Source: Apostichopus japonicus
Taxonomy: Eukaryota > Echinodermata > Holothuroidea > Aspidochirotida > Stichopodidae
Reading direction: 5' to 3'
NCBI RefSeq assembly: GCF_037975245.1
Contig: NC_092573.1
Coordinates: forward strand, 23,029,265 to 23,093,264
DNA length: 64,000 nt
Part shown: positions 60,394-64,000 of the stretch, piece by piece
Layout: each line of letters opens with the position of its first letter
How positions within the stretch are numbered: the stretch's first letter is position 1
The notes under the pieces: generated by a model
What the model was told of the DNA's origin: nothing
Seen by the model: the letters and a program-made list of their open reading frames with translations, nothing else
The model's database searches: none
Position numbers and translations under genes: made by a program

Positions 60394-61065
60394 AGAGTAA
60401 ATATCCCCTTGTAATGAGTATGCGTACATATTCCTTTGTAATGAGTATCAGTAAATATCCCCTCAAGTACAGAGTATGAGTAAATATCCCCTTGTAATGA
60501 GTATGAGTAAATATCCCCTTGTAATGAGTATGAGCAAATATCCCCTTGTAGTGAGTATGAGTAAATATCACCTTGTAACGAGTATGAGTAATTATCCCCT
60601 TGTAATGAGCATGAGTAAATATCCCCTTGTAATGAGTATGAGTAAATATCCCCTTGTAATGAGTATGAGTAAATATCCCCTTGTAATGAGTACTGTATGA
60701 GTAAATATCCCCTTGTAATGAGTATGAGTAATTATCCCCTTGTAATGAGCATGAGTAAATATCCCCTTGTAATGAGTATGAGTAAATATCCCCTTGTAAT
60801 GAGTATGAGTAAATATCCCCTTGTAACGAGTATGAGTAATTATCACCTTGTAATGAGTATGAGTAAATATCCCCTTGTAATGAGTATGAGTAAATATCCC
60901 CTTGTAATGAGTATGAGAAAATATCCCCTTGTAATGAGTATGAGTAAATATCACCTTGTAATGAGTATGAGTAATTATCACCTTGTAGCAAGTATGAGTA
61001 AATATCACCTTGTTATGAGTATGAGTAAATATCCCCTTGTAATGAGTATGAGTAAATATCCCTCA
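60394..61065 (+). repeat. 27-bp minisatellite, about 25 units
   Basis: The unit is GAGTAAATATCCCCTTGTAA plus TGAGTAT. It is open in several frames on both strands for up to 207 codons because 27 is divisible by 3. Variant units (AATTATC, ATCACC) recur, suggesting higher-order amplification. Confidence 0.93.
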
Positions 61066-61834
61066 AATGATCCCTTGGTATCATTATGAGTAAATGCAAG
61101 GCTCTATGTGGAAGTACAAAACACCCTTTTTTGGGGGGAAAATATCTAGATAGTAGATTTTAAACTTGCTATGAGTCTAAATCCATTAGGGTGAGTACAA
61201 GCAAAGATGTATTAGCTAATGCTAGAAATTTAGAATACCAGTCGGAGTATGGACTCTTTAAAACTCTGGTGTAAACTGGTTAACTCTGGTATAAAGTGGG
61301 CGTTGCTATGATAGTATGGTGATTGGTAGTGACTTGTTTAAATTGTATCTGTAAATGTACCATGTAACAGGATAGCTCCATAATCATATGTACTTGGCAC
61401 AGTAGTTATAGTCACCTAACGCAAACTTTTGTCATAAAAAACGGTAACCGATCATGAACTCAAACCTAGCCTAGAGTGTATACAGAGTTAAGAGTTGATA
61501 TCCCATAGGACACATTAAACCAACCTACAGTCAGAAGGTCACTGCAATGTTAGAATGTTGGAATTTCATGATTCCATTAAAACCATCAGTTGGAGGAAAA
61601 TTCTATAATGATATGTAATTGAGGTCTTTACACTCGTAATTTTTATGCATTAACAAAAAATGAATAAAAAAAAGCCTTGATTGGAATTTTCAGAATGATA
61701 TGTGAATGATTTATGAATTAAGGCTGTCAACATTCTGTCTGTTGAAGTAAGTAAAGTTTGGAATGACACAATGACACATTACCAGCTAGTGATTGGTTAA
61801 TATTAATAAAGTATTTGCGGTGGCATTTGAAGCA

Positions 61835-62010
61835 GAGAGGCTTAGCGATTTGGGATGTTCGATTCCCGACCAGGTCATAGTAAGGTGGGTTTTTCATCCA
61901 ATAGCAATCTACGGTTTTCCCATCTGAATTCTGACTTCCTTGCGGGTTTCTCCCACATTTGTGGTCGCTTAAGTGTCGTAAAAATACCTGCTGATTATTA
62001 TTACAAGGAA
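61835..62010 (+). mobile_element. Possible tRNA-derived SINE fragment
   Basis: GTTCGATTCCCGACC (61858-61872) matches a pol III B box, preceded by a weak A-box-like AGAGGCTTAGCGATTTGG. The downstream body includes TGCGGGTTTCTCCCACATTT. No poly-A tail or target duplication was resolved, so this is tentative. Confidence 0.45.
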
Positions 62011-62559
62011 TTATATGGGCTGGGTCAAGATGTTACATGTACCAATGGTTGAAATTGATCCAAGAAGGCAAAAGGAAGTGGGGTCAGACGCTTTCAAAAA
62101 CTTACACTACTTTGAATGCAAAATCATTTTATGATTTTTATCTACTCTGAAGCAAGATTGAATATTTTGAGAGTGTGCAGTGTGCACCAGAACCAACTGG
62201 TGCTAAGTTTAATGAAATTACAGGCTAAAATCTTCAAAACTTCAAAACTGCTTACAACACATACGTGGGTATGCGAGCAATGAAACTGAAGCAGTTATGA
62301 AAATATTGACTGTTTTGTACAAGTGTATGATAAATGATGTTAATTATCATACCAGTATTTTTTGTAACAGTGCAGTTCAAGTCTGTACTACACTGTATGT
62401 TGACTGCTACTGTGCTACAGTCAATGTATACATGTACACTCAAAGTTAGTACTGTTTGAGATGAATCAAACATTAAAGTAAACAGTATATATTCTAGTAT
62501 ATGATTTACTCATAATGGATCTCATCCAGTCTTGACGTATTAGATACTTCAGTATATCA

Positions 62560-63330
62560 GGAGTTCCCAAGTCCACTTAGGTGATAATTATGTACATCAT
62601 TACACATTTTGTGGCGGTATGAAAGGTCGCGTACAATCACGTTATTAAGTACACATTACTATCAAAGACAATTGAAGTTAATGTGCAACTTATTTCATTC
62701 ATCTCTCACCCGCCTTATCATAGTTCTAAACAGGACACAGTACTAATAATCAATTGAACTTATGTGATATTTCTGTACGTCATGACTTATTTTGTGGTGG
62801 TATGACAGATTTACTTCGCTCCTCGGTTACCTGTCTCCCCACAAACTTAGCACTCTTGTTTTACCATGCCTTGAATGAACTGGTAACCTTCTAACACTGT
62901 GAGCCCTCTCTGATTGACTCCTCTGGTCAATGTCCTTACTTCTCATTCTACCACCCAAAGTGCCAACATCACTTGTTTTTACAATCACAGTACTATTAAG
63001 TGTACATTTCATTTTCTATCACAGACAATTAAAGTTAATGTGCAGTTTTATACATTTCTCTCTCATCTGTCTTATCATAGTTCTAAACAGGACATTGTGC
63101 AGTACTAATAATCAGTTGCACTTATGTGATATTTCTGAACATCATGACATATTTCGTGGCTGTACGACAGGTTGCGTACAATCACAATATTAAGTGTACC
63201 ATTATATACATACTATCACAGACAATTAAAGTTAATGTGCAGTTTTATACATTTCTCTCTCCTCTATCTTATAAGTGATCTAGGACATATTTCTAACTGG
63301 ACACACAGTTCTGTATTTAACCAGTTTTCA
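62560..63330 (+). repeat. Degenerate tandem repeat, about 400 bp units
   Basis: Two to three partial units share GTGATATTTCTGAACATCAT, GTGGCTGTACGACAGGTTGC, ACAGACAATTAAAGTTAATG and TTCTAAACAGGACA. Related fragments (TTTACTTCGCTCCTC, TACCTGTCTCC) also appear near 56215 and 56530. Confidence 0.7.
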
Positions 63331-64000
63331 AGTCTACTTCAAGTAGAGTGATTATTCCTTAATACATTATTATCATTTATAGCCTATGTTGTGGCAGTAC
63401 AGTATATTTAGAGGTGGGTCCCATACAATCATGTTTAATTACATGAAAACTATCACAAAAGAGTTACGGTACATTGAGGTAAAGCACAGGGTGTAGTTGC
63501 GTCAGCTAGAAACAGTGCCGAAGGTCGAAGGTCGTGATTGTGTACAACGGTATCTTGACAAGTGCATCGTGTCATGTTTTTGTGAGATAAGATTGTGGGA
63601 GGGAAGACATTATCTGGGAGATTTGCTGCTAATTAGTTAAGTACTTGTAAATGTACTGTGCATGTAGAGATTGGTATATTAGCCCCTGATAAGCTCAGTT
63701 TGCAAAAGGGCTCTAGTAATTTACAAAAGGGAATCAAGAAGTTTGCAAATAGGAGCAGGAGTGGGAAGAAAATTCTTACCAGTTTTGCAACATTGGTTTA
63801 TGACAGACAGAACAGGCTTAGGGCTCGTTGTCAAAGAATTGTCCACAAATCTGCAAATCCCTTCATAGTCTTAGAACTGTAGAAATGATGTCTAAAACAA
63901 TGATACAGTGACTGGAGTCCCTAGGGTGGGAACATCTAGGTTTCTTCTTCTGGAACCAAAAAAAACCCAACCTGAAATTTGGGGCATCTCAGGCCTTTTG

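Larger units (their letters stand above)
47346..64000 (+). other. Large intron of the unidentified gene, repeat-rich
   Basis: No further exon fitting the phase-2 donor at 47345 is recognised. The region contains the tandem repeats listed separately, CAAGTC/CGAGTC-rich sequence at 49200-49330, and homopolymer C runs near 51355 (as G) and 56280. A 75-codon frame at 63658-63882 is not called because no acceptor before it fits the required phase. Confidence 0.45.

Noticed and set aside
60368-61089. Open frames of up to 207 codons on both strands
   Set aside because: They are produced by the 27-bp tandem unit, whose length is divisible by 3; no start context, splice signals or family similarity support translation.
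63658-63882. 75-codon frame with charged helical composition, considered as the next exon of the right-hand gene
   Set aside because: No acceptor upstream gives an open reading in the phase required by the donor at 47345, and no family match is convincing.

Overview
The window is animal nuclear DNA. Genes are split into many short exons with GT-AG introns, introns hold nested DNA transposons, and minisatellites are common. The proteins are recognisably metazoan (53BP1-type and CENP-H-type). The repeat flavour (GGTCA-rich arrays, CCTAGGCCTAGG tracts, hAT and piggyBac-like MITEs) fits a marine invertebrate deuterostome such as an echinoderm; that placement is inference, not proof.

Layout. (1) 120-12619, minus strand: the N-terminal ~1205 codons of a TP53BP1 (53BP1) homologue, 15 confident exons plus one doubtful micro-exon, in one continuous frame; Tudor and BRCT parts lie off the left edge. 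(2) 14907-27471, plus strand: a complete six-exon CENPH gene (218 aa), head-to-head with TP53BP1. Its 9.3 kb intron 4 is almost wholly one nested transposon stack. (3) 29393-43585, minus strand: a complete eleven-exon gene (319 aa) with an N-terminal C3HC4 RING and a C-terminal UBR-box-like Cys/His cluster, tail-to-tail with CENPH. (4) 45613 to beyond 64000, plus strand: the probable start of an unidentified gene (a 14-nt first coding exon, a 117-nt second exon, then a >16 kb intron full of tandem repeats).

The genes thus form two head-to-head pairs (TP53BP1/CENPH and RING/unknown). TP53BP1 and CENPH both act on chromosomes (double-strand-break signalling and inner kinetochore assembly), so a shared promoter region is plausible but not shown.

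The most striking structure is in CENPH intron 4. An outer hAT-like element with an exact 8-bp target duplication (17782-26442) contains a GGTCA-rich repeat array. That array is split by a second hAT-like element with its own exact 8-bp duplication (19940-24732), which holds a third, a fourth and a fifth terminal-inverted-repeat element in turn. A second, inverted copy of the innermost two levels sits in the RING gene, 23 nt from a splice donor, with its own 8-bp duplication. All splice models come from reading frame, phase and splice signals alone; no transcript or database was consulted.
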